This document shows positions 7,621 to 16,301 of a stretch of 64,000 bases of DNA, piece by piece. The DNA comes from Pseudomonas sp. WN033. GTDB taxonomy: Bacteria; Pseudomonadota; Gammaproteobacteria; Pseudomonadales; Pseudomonadaceae. A program made the position numbers and the translations under genes. The first letter of the stretch is position 1, and every line of letters starts with the position of its first letter. The notes below the pieces were generated by a model, which was not told the DNA's origin, ran no database searches, and saw only the letters and a list, made by a program, of their open reading frames with translations. The stretch lies in contig NSKG01000001.1 in NCBI GenBank assembly GCA_002287035.1, forward strand, positions 248,001-312,000, written 5' to 3'.

Positions 7621-8415
7621 TCAACCAAACCGCGGTGCGCGTTTGCCCTTGAACGCGGCAATGCCCTCGGCTGCCTCTGCCCCGCCCAGCGCCTGCGCCA
7701 TCAACTGCTTCTCGCGCTCCAACTGACGCTCAAACAACTCACGCCCCGGCCCGTCCAGCAGCTCCAGAATCGCCGCCTGCGACTCACGCGGCCCGGCGGC
7801 CAACTGCTGCGCCAACTCCAGCGCCACATCCAATGCCGTACCCTGCTCCACCACCCGGTTGACCACACCGGCTGCCGCAAAACGCTCCACCGGCAAGCGT
7901 CCACCGAACAGGGCAATCTCCGCCGCCAACTGATGCGGCAAGGTCAGAGCCAGAAAGGCCGAGCCACCGCCATCGGGCACCAGCCCGGCCTTCACATAGG
8001 CCATGGAAATGTAACTGCCCTGCGCCGCCACAATCAGATCGGCGGCAAACGCCAGTGACGCCCCGGCCCCGGCCGCGCCACCTTCGATCGCGGCAATCAC
8101 CGGCTTGGGGAAGAATTTCAGCTTGCGCACCAGGCTATGCAGCCGCTCGATCAGCGCGGCGCGCTCCTGCGTCGGCAGCGCCGCACGGGTCGCCAGTGAG
8201 TCCAGATCACCGCCGGAACAGAAGAAATTCCCGGCCCCAGTCAGCACCACATTGGCAATCGCCGGATCAGCCAGCGCCGCGTCCAGATACGATTCCATCT
8301 GCACATACATCGCGGTTTCCAGCGCATTGCGCTTGTCCAGGCGATTGAGGGTGAGCACGCAGGTCGGGCCATGGTTGTGGGCCAGCACGCTGGCGTTGGC
8401 GGCAGGTTGGGTCAT
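7621..8415 (-). CDS. Enoyl-CoA hydratase/isomerase family protein
   Basis: A 264-residue crotonase-fold enzyme. Signature segments: VLTLNRLDKRNAL, FCSGGDLDSL (oxyanion hole), PKPVIAAIEGGAAGAGASLAFAADLIVA (the second oxyanion glycine region), KAGLVPDGGGSAFL, and a C-terminal GIAAFKGKRAPRFG typical of the family. It acts on a CoA thioester in fatty-acid or aromatic degradation. The Glu pair of classic hydratases is only partly present (D in PDGGG), so isomerase or hydratase cannot be decided. The start at 8415 has TGAGGAA upstream; the longer frame to 8700 runs antisense over the next gene. It is a monocistronic unit. Confidence 0.88.
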   Translation of the reverse strand: MTQPAANASVLAHNHGPTCVLTLNRLDKRNALETAMYVQMESYLDAALADPAIANVVLTGAGNFFCSGGDLDSLATRAALPTQERAALIERLHSLVRKLKFFPKPVIAAIEGGAAGAGASLAFAADLIVAAQGSYISMAYVKAGLVPDGGGSAFLALTLPHQLAAEIALFGGRLPVERFAAAGVVNRVVEQGTALDVALELAQQLAAGPRESQAAILELLDGPGRELFERQLEREKQLMAQALGGAEAAEGIAAFKGKRAPRFG

Positions 8416-8583
8416 TGTCGATTCCTCAGCTATCGGTCTGCGCCAGTGTGTGCGCCGCTGACCCAGGTGTCCATGCACCGCACCGCGACAGAAAGCCCGT
8501 GAATGACCGGTCAAAAGCATTCCTTGGTAGTCATGCCCGGCGATCAGGCATACTGCCGCACTCATTCCCGCACCGAGACCGTC

Positions 8584-9282
8584 ATGAAACGCTTCGTTCT
8601 GCTCGATACCACGCCCATCCCCAACAACGGCGGCGCCCTGTCGCTGTTTGAGTACGGTGACGACTTCGTCATCAAGCTTGAAGGTGGCAAGGGCGGGCAA
8701 CTAATGAATACGCGCATGCACGGCTCCGAAGACGCCCTGGCTGAAATCCCCTGCAAGCAAGTCGCCGCCAGACCCGCCGCCCGGGTGCTGATTGGCGGGC
8801 TGGGCATGGGTTTTACCCTGGCCTCAGCGCTCAAACACCTGGGCCCGGATGCCGAGGTGCAGGTTGCAGAGCTGGTGCCTGGCGTCATCAAATGGAACCG
8901 TGGCCCGCTGGGCGCCAAAGCTGGCAACCCGCTGAACGATCCGCGCACCACCGTGCTGAATGCCGACGTGGCCCAGGTACTGCAAGCCGAGCCCAAGGGC
9001 TATGACGCCATCATGCTGGATATCGACAACGGCCCTGAAGGCCTGACCCATAGCGCCAACACCTGGCTCTACTCACTCGACGGCCTGCGCACCTGTGCCT
9101 GCGCCTTGCGCCCCAGGGGCCTGCTGGCCGTGTGGTCTGCCAGCGCCGACCGGCCATTCGCCCAACGCCTGAGCCAGGCCGGCTTCAAGGCCGAGGAAGT
9201 TCAGGTCTACGCCCACGGCAACCGCGGCCCACGTCACACCATCTGGATCTGCCAGCTGAAATCCGCCACAGGCAAAGCCTGA
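8584..9282 (+). CDS. Spermidine synthase-like SAM-binding protein
   Basis: A 232-residue Rossmann methyltransferase-fold protein. Visible landmarks: RVLIGGLGMGFTLASAL (nucleotide-binding glycine loop), VQVAELVPGVIKWNRGPLG (acidic end of strand 2), DPRTTVLNADVAQVL, and YDAIMLDIDNGPEGL (the D-x-D-N-G motif seen in spermidine-synthase homologues). The C-terminal part has the substrate-site strands GLLAVWSASADRPF. Proteins of this type in Pseudomonas are annotated as spermidine synthase-like, but their substrate is not proven. The start at 8584 is chosen over 8503 because homology starts at MKRFVLLD. Confidence 0.8.
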   Translation: MKRFVLLDTTPIPNNGGALSLFEYGDDFVIKLEGGKGGQLMNTRMHGSEDALAEIPCKQVAARPAARVLIGGLGMGFTLASALKHLGPDAEVQVAELVPGVIKWNRGPLGAKAGNPLNDPRTTVLNADVAQVLQAEPKGYDAIMLDIDNGPEGLTHSANTWLYSLDGLRTCACALRPRGLLAVWSASADRPFAQRLSQAGFKAEEVQVYAHGNRGPRHTIWICQLKSATGKA

Positions 9283-9322
9283 GCGCTAAACTGAATACAG
9301 AACCCATCACGCGAGAGCGACC

Positions 9323-9667
9323 ATGAGCAAGCACAGCAGCGCCGACAGCCGCGAACAGGGCTACCGGGAAAAAGCCCTGAAAATGTACCCTTGGGTCTGT
9401 GGCCGCTGTGCGCGTGAGTTCAGTGGCAAACGCGTCAGCGAACTCACCGTCCACCACCGCGACCACAATCACGACAACAACCCCGAAGACGGCTCCAACT
9501 GGGAGCTGCTTTGCCTGTACTGCCACGACAACGAACACGCCCGCTATACCGACCAGCAGTACTTCAGCGAATCCTCGACGGCCACACCCAAAACCCAGAA
9601 AGCCACGCACAAAGGGCTGGCGGGGTTGGGAGCGTTGCTGGGTAAGACGGAAGACAAAGAGGACTGA
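9323..9667 (+). CDS. yajD: YajD family HNH nuclease
   Basis: A 114-residue HNH protein. CGRCAREF and LCLYCHDNEH give the two CxxC zinc-knuckle pairs, and LTVHHRDHNHDNNPEDGSNW is the HNH core with catalytic histidines and asparagine. This order and spacing match the E. coli YajD family, a small stand-alone HNH protein widespread in gammaproteobacteria, whose biological role is unknown. The C-terminal 30 residues are a variable low-complexity tail. It lies 40 bases after the spermidine-synthase-like gene and could be co-transcribed. Confidence 0.85.
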   Translation: MSKHSSADSREQGYREKALKMYPWVCGRCAREFSGKRVSELTVHHRDHNHDNNPEDGSNWELLCLYCHDNEHARYTDQQYFSESSTATPKTQKATHKGLAGLGALLGKTEDKED

Positions 9668-9680
9668 AAAGCCCTTCCCG

Positions 9681-9833
9681 GTTATTGCGACGGCCGCCAG
9701 GTAGGTTGCTGCCCCGCCGTCATTGCACCGGCCTCAGGTAGGCTGCTCCCCCTGCCGTCATTGCGCCGGCTGCCAGGCAGGTTGCTCCCCCAACCGTCAT
9801 TGCGAAGACCGCCAGGTCTGAAGCAATCCATGC
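9681..9833. repeat. Four-unit tandem array of 38-39 bp repeats
   Basis: Units start at 9681, 9719, 9757 and 9796, each beginning GT(T/C)ATTGC and carrying a C/G-rich GCC(A)GGTAGG-TTGCT middle. The last unit ends in AAGCAATCCATGC, the terminus of the GCAATCCA repeat family seen elsewhere in this window. The array fills the gap between the HNH gene and the stop codon of the GDPD gene. Confidence 0.75.
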
Positions 9834-9835
9834 TG

Positions 9836-10642
9836 CTAGACCTTACTTAAACCAGAATCACCCCCGGCCGGCTGCAACGTCAGAATGTGATCGGTAAACA
9901 CCCAGTCCACCCCGCGACTTACCTCGCGGTTGAGCACAAACCTATTCTCAACCAACCCAGTGCCGATCTGCCGGCCCTGTTCACGCAACTGACGCAAACA
10001 CCCCGCGCCCATCAGCACGAACGAACCCGCCAACGCGCCATGCCCCAGCGCCAGGTTCTGCCTGAGAATCTCAGCCGTATTGGCCTCGGCCACATCGACA
10101 AAGGCCGAACGCGGGATATCCCTGAAGCCTTCAAGATGGTCAGGCACCAGGCTGAGCAGATGGTAGTCCTTACCGGGAGTCAGTGAAGCCAGCCAGGGGG
10201 TGATGCGCTGCGGCAGGCTGCTACGCTCACGCCAGGACTCCTTGATTTCCAGCATCAGGTGCATGCGCCCGGCGCTTAACTGCAGCACTTCATCCAGATG
10301 CGGAATCTGCGGCACCGCCGCACGCAGGTCGCGGAAGCGGGTCTGGGCAATGATGATATCCGGCCGGTTGAACAGCCGGCCGCAATCCGCATCATGATGC
10401 ACCACCGGCTCGCCATCGCGGGTCAGGTGGATATCCATTTCAGCACCCCAGACACCCATTTGCAGACACAACTCGAAGGCTTCCAGAGTGTTCTCCAGCA
10501 CCAGACCGCGAGGCCCCTCACCGTGCGCACCACGGTGGGCTACCAGCCCTACGTCCGCACAATTGACCGGCACTCTGCTCCGCGGCGCCCAAGCCCACAG
10601 GCGATTTGCCAGGGTGTTGAGTCTGTCAGCAATGGTGGCCAT
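9836..10642 (-). CDS. Glycerophosphodiester phosphodiesterase family protein
   Basis: A 268-residue GDPD-fold hydrolase. The catalytic signature is clear: VAHRGAHGEGPRGLVLENTLEAF (His-Arg and the Glu-Asn), GAEMDIHLTRDGEPVVHHDADCGR (metal-binding E-x-D and the second catalytic His), and MLEIKE (late metal-binding Glu). It cleaves glycerophosphodiesters to glycerol-3-phosphate and an alcohol. No signal peptide is visible, so it should be cytoplasmic (UgpQ-like rather than GlpQ-like). Its stop codon directly abuts the tandem repeat array. Confidence 0.88.
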   Translation of the reverse strand: MATIADRLNTLANRLWAWAPRSRVPVNCADVGLVAHRGAHGEGPRGLVLENTLEAFELCLQMGVWGAEMDIHLTRDGEPVVHHDADCGRLFNRPDIIIAQTRFRDLRAAVPQIPHLDEVLQLSAGRMHLMLEIKESWRERSSLPQRITPWLASLTPGKDYHLLSLVPDHLEGFRDIPRSAFVDVAEANTAEILRQNLALGHGALAGSFVLMGAGCLRQLREQGRQIGTGLVENRFVLNREVSRGVDWVFTDHILTLQPAGGDSGLSKV

Positions 10643-10697
10643 GACCTTTATCTGAGTTGTTGCCTGTGCTCAGGATATGCCTATGGCGGGGGAAGTG

Positions 10698-11930
10698 CTA
10701 TGTCCCCTTATTTTGAAGCCCAGCCATAGCCACCGCCATTGCATGCCGGGTGGTCAAGGCCAAGGTACAGACCAGCAGCATCGCCACAGACAGGCTCGCC
10801 AGCATACCCAGATAACCGCCACGGTCGAGCAGCATCCCGGCGGCAATTGGCACCAGCAAGCGCGTGATGACAAACAGGCTGGCCTGCAAACCGTAGTCAG
10901 CGGCCTGCTGATGGCTGCGGGAGAAAAACATCATCAGGGCGAAGACCAGCGCTGATACCGACCCCATGGCCGTGGCCAGTAGAACGGCAGCGCCCAACAG
11001 CCAGGCCATCCCGGCCTGCAAGCCAACCGCCGCAGTCATTGCCAACAGCGCTAACAGAGCCCAGAACATGAATAGCGGAATCGCTCGCCCCGGCCCCAAC
11101 CAACGCACCACACGCCCGCCGAGCAAGCTGGCCAAAGCGCCTACCACGCCACCACCAATACCGGCAATAAGGGCTACTTGGGGCGCAGCCATGCCCTGAT
11201 CAAGAAGCAAGGGTTTGAGATACAACCAGGCGGCGCCTACGAATGGAAAACTACTCAACAAAACCCAGGTCCAAAGCCGCGCCCCCGGCTGGCGAAAGTA
11301 CCCTGCCCAGTCAGCCAGAGAGGGGCCAGCCGGTTCCGCGATAGCCGCGCTGGAATGACCTTCACGTAACCAGGCCAAGGGTAACAACGCCAACAGCAAG
11401 CCAGCAGTCATCAACAGAAACGGCGCCTGCCAACCCCAACGGTTTTGCACCAGCAACAGCACGCCCGCACCGACAATACCGCCGAGAAACAGGGCCGCCG
11501 AGCGAATGCCCCCAGCACGAATCTGCTGCGAGCGCGGCAACAGTTTGATCGCCAGTGCATTCACCGGAATGTCTGCCCAAGTGGCTAGAACACCGGCGGT
11601 GAAAGCCAGACCGAACAGGTACCAGCGATTCGCGTTGATCCCTTGCTGCCCCACCAACACCAGCAGCAGAGCCAGCAGCAGACATAGCGCCATAGCCCAG
11701 AACCGGTAGTGGCCGTGTGTCCAGCGGTAACGCTGCACGGGCAAAGCCAACACAAACTTGAACACGGCCGGCAACCCGGCCAACTGGAACAAGCCAATCT
11801 CGGTGCCGGACCAACCGTGCTCGCGCATCACCAGCGGCAAGCCCAACAGCAGGTAGATGCTCGGCACCGCCAGCACGAAGTTCAGCCAGCCAAACAACAA
11901 CTGCAGCCGCCAGGCCTCACCTTTAGCCAT
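10698..11930 (-). CDS. MFS permease, RhtX/FptX-like siderophore transporter
   Basis: A 410-residue, roughly 12-helix major facilitator with LGLPLVMREHGWSGTEIGLFQLAGLPAVFKFVLALPVQR near the N-terminus, a pattern of the RhtX/FptX group, and a length close to FptX. RhtX and FptX are single-component inner-membrane importers of ferric siderophores (rhizobactin 1021, pyochelin). Here the gene follows a TonB-dependent receptor and a methyltransferase gene in one operon beside a PchR-like activator and a Fur box, so siderophore uptake is well supported. The ATG at 11930 shares its A with the preceding TGA stop (translational coupling); the upstream extension of the frame to 12233 is not used. Confidence 0.82.
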   Translation of the reverse strand: MAKGEAWRLQLLFGWLNFVLAVPSIYLLLGLPLVMREHGWSGTEIGLFQLAGLPAVFKFVLALPVQRYRWTHGHYRFWAMALCLLLALLLVLVGQQGINANRWYLFGLAFTAGVLATWADIPVNALAIKLLPRSQQIRAGGIRSAALFLGGIVGAGVLLLVQNRWGWQAPFLLMTAGLLLALLPLAWLREGHSSAAIAEPAGPSLADWAGYFRQPGARLWTWVLLSSFPFVGAAWLYLKPLLLDQGMAAPQVALIAGIGGGVVGALASLLGGRVVRWLGPGRAIPLFMFWALLALLAMTAAVGLQAGMAWLLGAAVLLATAMGSVSALVFALMMFFSRSHQQAADYGLQASLFVITRLLVPIAAGMLLDRGGYLGMLASLSVAMLLVCTLALTTRHAMAVAMAGLQNKGT

Positions 11931-12970
11931 CACCGGCCACTCCTTCGCGCAACCAGAACCGACACCGGGGCCACGGCAAAAGCCACGTCCGGGTAACTGT
12001 CGATGTCGACAAAACCAGCCTGGTGCAAGGCAGCCTGCATACCGCCGACGCTGGTTACCTGGCGCCCTTGCATCTGCATCGACAGGTAGTAAGGCATCAC
12101 CCGCCCGGCGCGCTCCGGGTCGGAAGGGATCTCCGCATGCGCGCTGACCAGCACCCCGCCCGGGTTCAACGCGGCATGGATCTTGGCCAGGGTTGCCGCC
12201 ATATCCGGCACAAAATGCAATACCGAGGAGCACCAGATCAGATCGTACCCTTCACCAATCGAGTCGCAGGCCAGGTCACCGCCACGCACAACCAGGCGCT
12301 GCTCCAGGCCAGCCTGTCGAATGTTGCCTGCCGCCACGTCCACCGTCTGGGCAAAGTCAAAAACCTCACCGCGCAGCAACGGATTATTCTGGGCCAAGGC
12401 AATCGCCACCAGCCCTGGCCCACCGCCCAGATCGAGCATCCGCCGCGCCGCCTGGAACTCCGGCAGCAGATTCATTAAACGTAACGCCACATCAACGGTG
12501 ACCACCCGCTGCTCCTGGGCGATTTGTAGGCGCGCTGCAGCGGTCCAGTTGTCGATCATGGTCGCAGCGCCCACTGCCTGACCGGAGGGTTGGCCGGTGC
12601 GCACCTGATCACCCAGTTGGCAGCCAAAATGGCGCAAGCTGTGCAGGCGAAAACCCCAGGCATCCCCACAGTAGTCCGCGGCATCGGCACACAAGTACTG
12701 GTTGGCAACCGCTGTATTGCAGTACCGGGGCGGCTGACAATCATCGCGCGTCAACAGCGCCATGCTCCACAAGGTGTCCAGCCAGTGCCCGGTGTTGATC
12801 GGGTCCAGTTGCAGTTGCCGGGCAACCGTCAGGGCGCTGCCCGGTACTCGCAGCAGATTGAACAGCTTCCAGTCCAGGGCGATACGCAGGGCATCGGCGC
12901 GCACCGCAGCCAGGGCAAGATCCCAGTATGGCTGCAAAGCATGAGGCATTGTCAGATTGTTTGGAGTCAT
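11930..12970 (-). CDS. O-methyltransferase-like SAM-dependent methyltransferase
   Basis: A 346-residue protein with the two-part layout of the acetylserotonin/hydroxyneurosporene O-methyltransferase group. Residues about 10-110 form a winged-helix dimerisation domain; residues about 160-330 form a Rossmann domain with DLGGGPGLVAIALAQ (SAM motif I), GEVFDF, GGDLACD, YDLIWCSSVLHFV and LNPGGVLVSAHAE. It sits between the TonB receptor and the FptX-like permease, overlapping the permease by one base, so it belongs to the iron-uptake operon. It may modify or recycle the imported siderophore, but no biosynthetic genes are nearby. A GTG start at 13000 overlapping the receptor stop is an alternative. 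Confidence 0.8.
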   Translation of the reverse strand: MTPNNLTMPHALQPYWDLALAAVRADALRIALDWKLFNLLRVPGSALTVARQLQLDPINTGHWLDTLWSMALLTRDDCQPPRYCNTAVANQYLCADAADYCGDAWGFRLHSLRHFGCQLGDQVRTGQPSGQAVGAATMIDNWTAAARLQIAQEQRVVTVDVALRLMNLLPEFQAARRMLDLGGGPGLVAIALAQNNPLLRGEVFDFAQTVDVAAGNIRQAGLEQRLVVRGGDLACDSIGEGYDLIWCSSVLHFVPDMAATLAKIHAALNPGGVLVSAHAEIPSDPERAGRVMPYYLSMQMQGRQVTSVGGMQAALHQAGFVDIDSYPDVAFAVAPVSVLVARRSGR

Positions 12971-12996
12971 GCTACACCACTCATGTTTGTTATCAC

Positions 12997-15000
12997 TCAC
13001 AGTTCGTAACTGACCCGCAGGCCAAGTTCGCGCGGCGGGCTGTAGACCCTGGCGGTGCCATTCAGGTAGCCGACTGCGTCGTAGCGCTTGTCGGCAGCGT
13101 TTTTCACATAGGCGGCAATACCGTAGTTAGCGAATTCGTAGCCGGCATTCAGGTCGATCAGGCCGTAACCACCTCGGCTGTAGCGGTTGGCCGAATCCAG
13201 GTAGGTCTTGCCCACGGCACTGATAGCGCTCTGGACGTACCAGCCGGCAGAAACGTCATAACGCAGCCCCAAGTGCCCGGTAAGGTCTGGCGCATAAGGA
13301 TTGCGATTACCCCGGTAGCTGGTACCGGCCTCACGGAAGCCCTTAAAGCGAGTGCGGTTCAGGCCCACGGCAGTGACCAACCGCCAGTTGCCCGCGAGCA
13401 GATAGTCGACTTCCAGTTCAAGCCCGGTCGAGCGGGCTGAAGCCGCATTGGTGATATACACCACGCCCGGCTGGACGATCTGCTGCACCTGCATGTCATG
13501 CACATCCATCCTGTAAAGCACAGCCGAGTAACGCAGGCGTTTGCCATCGAGCCAACCCTTGGCCCCAACTTCGTAAGCTTTGACTTTTTCCGGATCGTAA
13601 CCAGGGTAATTGGCAACACTGGAGAACGCGTTGAAGCCACCAGCGCGGAAGCCCTCGGCATAACTGGCATAGAGGTAAGCATCGGGCTGCCACTGGTACT
13701 GCAACGTCGCCTTGGGGCTGAAGCGGTGCCACCTATCACTCTGGCGGCTGCCAATGGCCGGATCGATATGCACCTTATTACGCTCGGCACGGGCACCTAG
13801 GGTCAGGGTCCAGTGCTCGGATAGCGGCATCAGCCATTGGCCAAACAAAGCCGAGCTGTTGCCACCCAGCTCAACATCAGTCTGAACCAGGCCTACAGGC
13901 AGCTTTTGCCTGAACGCCAGATCATGCTCGTCACGGTCAGCGTAGGCGCCCAGCAACCACTGGTTGTCACGCCACTGCCCCTCCAGGCGAAACTCCTGCG
14001 ACAGGGTATTCATGTGATAATCGCGCTTGAGATGAAACAGGTCTGCCGGCATGAAATCCGTGTCCTGCTGAACCCGGTCGTAGAAGTCATTGCGCGCCGT
14101 AATAGAGCGCAACTTCAGCCCGGAATCGAACTCATGCAGCACATCCAGAGACAGGCTCCGACCGCTGGAGCGGTTCCAGCTTGAGGTTCCAGAGCGCACC
14201 TCTCGGCGCTCAGCACTCGCCGGCCCCCACAAGGATCCACCATCACGATAGTCCTGGCGGCTGTAGCGCAGGTTAACCTCAGTGGCCAGCCCCGGCGTCC
14301 AGCGCAGCACCATCCGCGCGCTCTGTCGTTCGCGGTCATCGGCCTGACCGCCGCGATAGGTATTGTCGATATAACCGTCCTGCTCCCGCCACTGCCCGGC
14401 CACCCCAACATACAAGGTGTCTGCCAGCAGAGCATTGCTCGCATCAACGCTCAGAAGACGCAGGTCGCGGCTGCCAGCACCAGCTTCGATTCGGGCATAA
14501 GGTGCGGCGCCTGGTTGGCGGGTATGGATATTCAAAACCCCGGCCTCGGCGTTGCGGCCGTACAGACTCGACTGCGGGCCACGCAGGATCTCTACCCGCT
14601 CAACCCCCAACAGATTATGGTCAAACCCCTGCCCCATCAGCGTAGGCACACCGTCCACCAGCATCAGCATGGAGGAAGAAAACGCCGTTGGATTGGAAGT
14701 CAACCCACGCACTACCGGCAAATTGGTGCCGGACTGGCCAAAGGGTTGAAAGGTAAAGCCCGGAGTCAGACGAGCCAGTTGCTCCAGATCATCAACAGCA
14801 CCTTTACGCAGATCTTCCTCATGCAGCACCGACAAGCTGGCCGGAACGGCCTCCTGGATCTGCTCGATCTTGTTCGCCGTAACCACCACCGACGGCAGTG
14901 CTGTCTGCGCACTCAACGTCGACACACCACCCAGCCAGCAACCGATAAACAACAAAGGGCTCCTGACGCCCAACACCGACTTGATCATCGTCTTCCCCAT
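12997..15000 (-). CDS. TonB-dependent siderophore receptor
   Basis: A 667-residue outer-membrane receptor. A signal peptide spans about 1-32 (ending STLSAQTA), then a TonB box LPSVVVTA, a plug domain (VPASLSVL...LARLTPGF, VVRGL, MLMLVDGVP, VERVEILRGPQSSLYGRNAEAGVLNI), and a 22-strand barrel ending in the terminal aromatic-type strand LGLRVSYEL. It imports a ferric siderophore using TonB energy. It is the first gene of the operon receptor-methyltransferase-permease and is divergent from an AraC/PchR-like activator with a Fur box between them. ATG at 14988 is an alternative start. The plug-barrel layout recalls the FyuA/FptA/PupB class; the ligand is unknown. Confidence 0.9.
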   Translation of the reverse strand: MGKTMIKSVLGVRSPLLFIGCWLGGVSTLSAQTALPSVVVTANKIEQIQEAVPASLSVLHEEDLRKGAVDDLEQLARLTPGFTFQPFGQSGTNLPVVRGLTSNPTAFSSSMLMLVDGVPTLMGQGFDHNLLGVERVEILRGPQSSLYGRNAEAGVLNIHTRQPGAAPYARIEAGAGSRDLRLLSVDASNALLADTLYVGVAGQWREQDGYIDNTYRGGQADDRERQSARMVLRWTPGLATEVNLRYSRQDYRDGGSLWGPASAERREVRSGTSSWNRSSGRSLSLDVLHEFDSGLKLRSITARNDFYDRVQQDTDFMPADLFHLKRDYHMNTLSQEFRLEGQWRDNQWLLGAYADRDEHDLAFRQKLPVGLVQTDVELGGNSSALFGQWLMPLSEHWTLTLGARAERNKVHIDPAIGSRQSDRWHRFSPKATLQYQWQPDAYLYASYAEGFRAGGFNAFSSVANYPGYDPEKVKAYEVGAKGWLDGKRLRYSAVLYRMDVHDMQVQQIVQPGVVYITNAASARSTGLELEVDYLLAGNWRLVTAVGLNRTRFKGFREAGTSYRGNRNPYAPDLTGHLGLRYDVSAGWYVQSAISAVGKTYLDSANRYSRGGYGLIDLNAGYEFANYGIAAYVKNAADKRYDAVGYLNGTARVYSPPRELGLRVSYEL

Positions 15001-15064
15001 GAATGAATAGGCTCGCTGGCGCTTTTGCCAATGACAGCCAGCGTGGAAACATGCTATTCATTAA

Positions 15065-15079
15065 TGCGAATGCTTATCA
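15065..15079. promoter_or_regulatory. Candidate Fur box in the receptor/activator promoter region
   Basis: TGCGAATGCTTATCA fits the 7-1-7 Fur consensus TGATAATnATTATCA at 11 of 14 defined positions. It lies 65 bases upstream of the receptor start and ahead of the divergent AraC-type gene, the right place to repress both under iron sufficiency. Confidence 0.65.
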
Positions 15080-15147
15080 TCCATTTCTGTATGCACTCTG
15101 GATCAAATCGTATGCGATTCGGAGTCAAATCATGCGAGGACGCCAAA

Positions 15148-16113
15148 GTGGCGATCGTGCAAAAGGTTTCCCAGTCCTACCGGGTTGCGTCACAGCAAGC
15201 ACAGCAGGTCGCCGGCAACGCGGGCAACTGGCTGCGCCAGCAGTTACCGGACGACCTGGGCAAGTGCTATTCAGAGCGCCTGGCGCTGGATGACGACCTG
15301 GCGATAGTGCGCTCGCGCTACTGCCCCACGCACAACCTGATTGAAGAAACGGCCAACCCTCATGATCGCCAGATGCTGGTGATAACTTTCGGCATGCAGG
15401 GCGACTCAGGCTATAAGGGCGCGGATGGTTCAGCCGTGCCCTTTCGCGCCGGCTACACCACCGCCACCTCGTTCCAGGTGAGCCAGGGTGATCGCTGTTA
15501 CGAAGCAGGCAAGACGGTATCCCAATTGCGCCTGCTGATCGGCGAAAGCCTGCTCAGCAAATACATCGGTGCAGAGCGCGCCCGCCAATTACTAGGTAAC
15601 GGCAGCCTTCGCCAACTGGCATTCCAAAAGACCTCCGCCGCCGCCAGCAGCCACGCCAATGCACTGACTCACTACCTCAACCAGGGCGTAACCAGCACGC
15701 TGGACATGCACATCCACACCCTGAGCCTGCTGTCCGAACAGCTCAACACGCTTGCCCCTGCCGATAACCCACAAGACCTGAAATTCAGCGCGGCAGACAT
15801 CGAAAAGCTCGACCGCGTGCGCGACATCATGATTGAACAAATGGACCAGCCTCTGACCCTCCCCTACCTGTGCGCTGCGGTAGGGCTCAATGAATTCAAA
15901 CTCAAGGCAGGCATGCATTACCGCTTCAACTCCAGCCCACACCGCATGCTGCAGGAAATACGCATGCGCAAGGCCTACACCCTGCTAGAAAGCGGCTGTC
16001 AGGTGGCCCAGGCGGCCTATCAGGTGGGTTACAAATTCCCCAACAACTTCAGTGCCGCCTTTACCCGGTTTTTTGGGAAAACGCCGAAGTCGGTGTTTGG
16101 TAGGCGGCGTTGA
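15148..16113 (+). CDS. AraC-family activator, PchR-like
   Basis: A 321-residue regulator. The C-terminal ~100 residues are an AraC double helix-turn-helix (LTLPYLCAAVGLNEFKLKAG..., RMRKAYTLLESG..VAQAAYQVGYKFPNNFSAAFTRFFGKTP). The N-terminal domain has FGMQGDSGYKGADGSAVPFRAGYTTATSF...GDRCYEAG, the PchR-type siderophore-sensing layout. PchR activates the ferripyochelin receptor gene when its siderophore is bound; here the divergent target would be the receptor operon. The GTG at 15148 has GAGG eight bases upstream and leaves the Fur box non-coding; starts at 15025 or 15112 are possible but would place the box or promoter inside the gene. The 3' end of this gene is duplicated at 18.1 kb. Confidence 0.85.
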   Translation: MAIVQKVSQSYRVASQQAQQVAGNAGNWLRQQLPDDLGKCYSERLALDDDLAIVRSRYCPTHNLIEETANPHDRQMLVITFGMQGDSGYKGADGSAVPFRAGYTTATSFQVSQGDRCYEAGKTVSQLRLLIGESLLSKYIGAERARQLLGNGSLRQLAFQKTSAAASSHANALTHYLNQGVTSTLDMHIHTLSLLSEQLNTLAPADNPQDLKFSAADIEKLDRVRDIMIEQMDQPLTLPYLCAAVGLNEFKLKAGMHYRFNSSPHRMLQEIRMRKAYTLLESGCQVAQAAYQVGYKFPNNFSAAFTRFFGKTPKSVFGRRR

Positions 16114-16301
16114 GTGGCTCTGGATATGTGCATGCTGCCGGATTACGTTTCTGCCTAGCCCAAACCTGAACATCACCCCTTTGCATCCCTTTCAAACTGG
16201 GCTGGAAGCCCCGCAATGCAAGGGCTTGGCAACCTGAACAACCTCGACGCAAGCCCTTGCTACCATGACAAACCGTTCAGTAATCAAGGGAACTCACCAG
16301 C

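Noticed and set aside
9681-9833. Could the 38-39 bp array be a CRISPR?
   Set aside because: Units are contiguous and without unique spacers; no cas genes are nearby.
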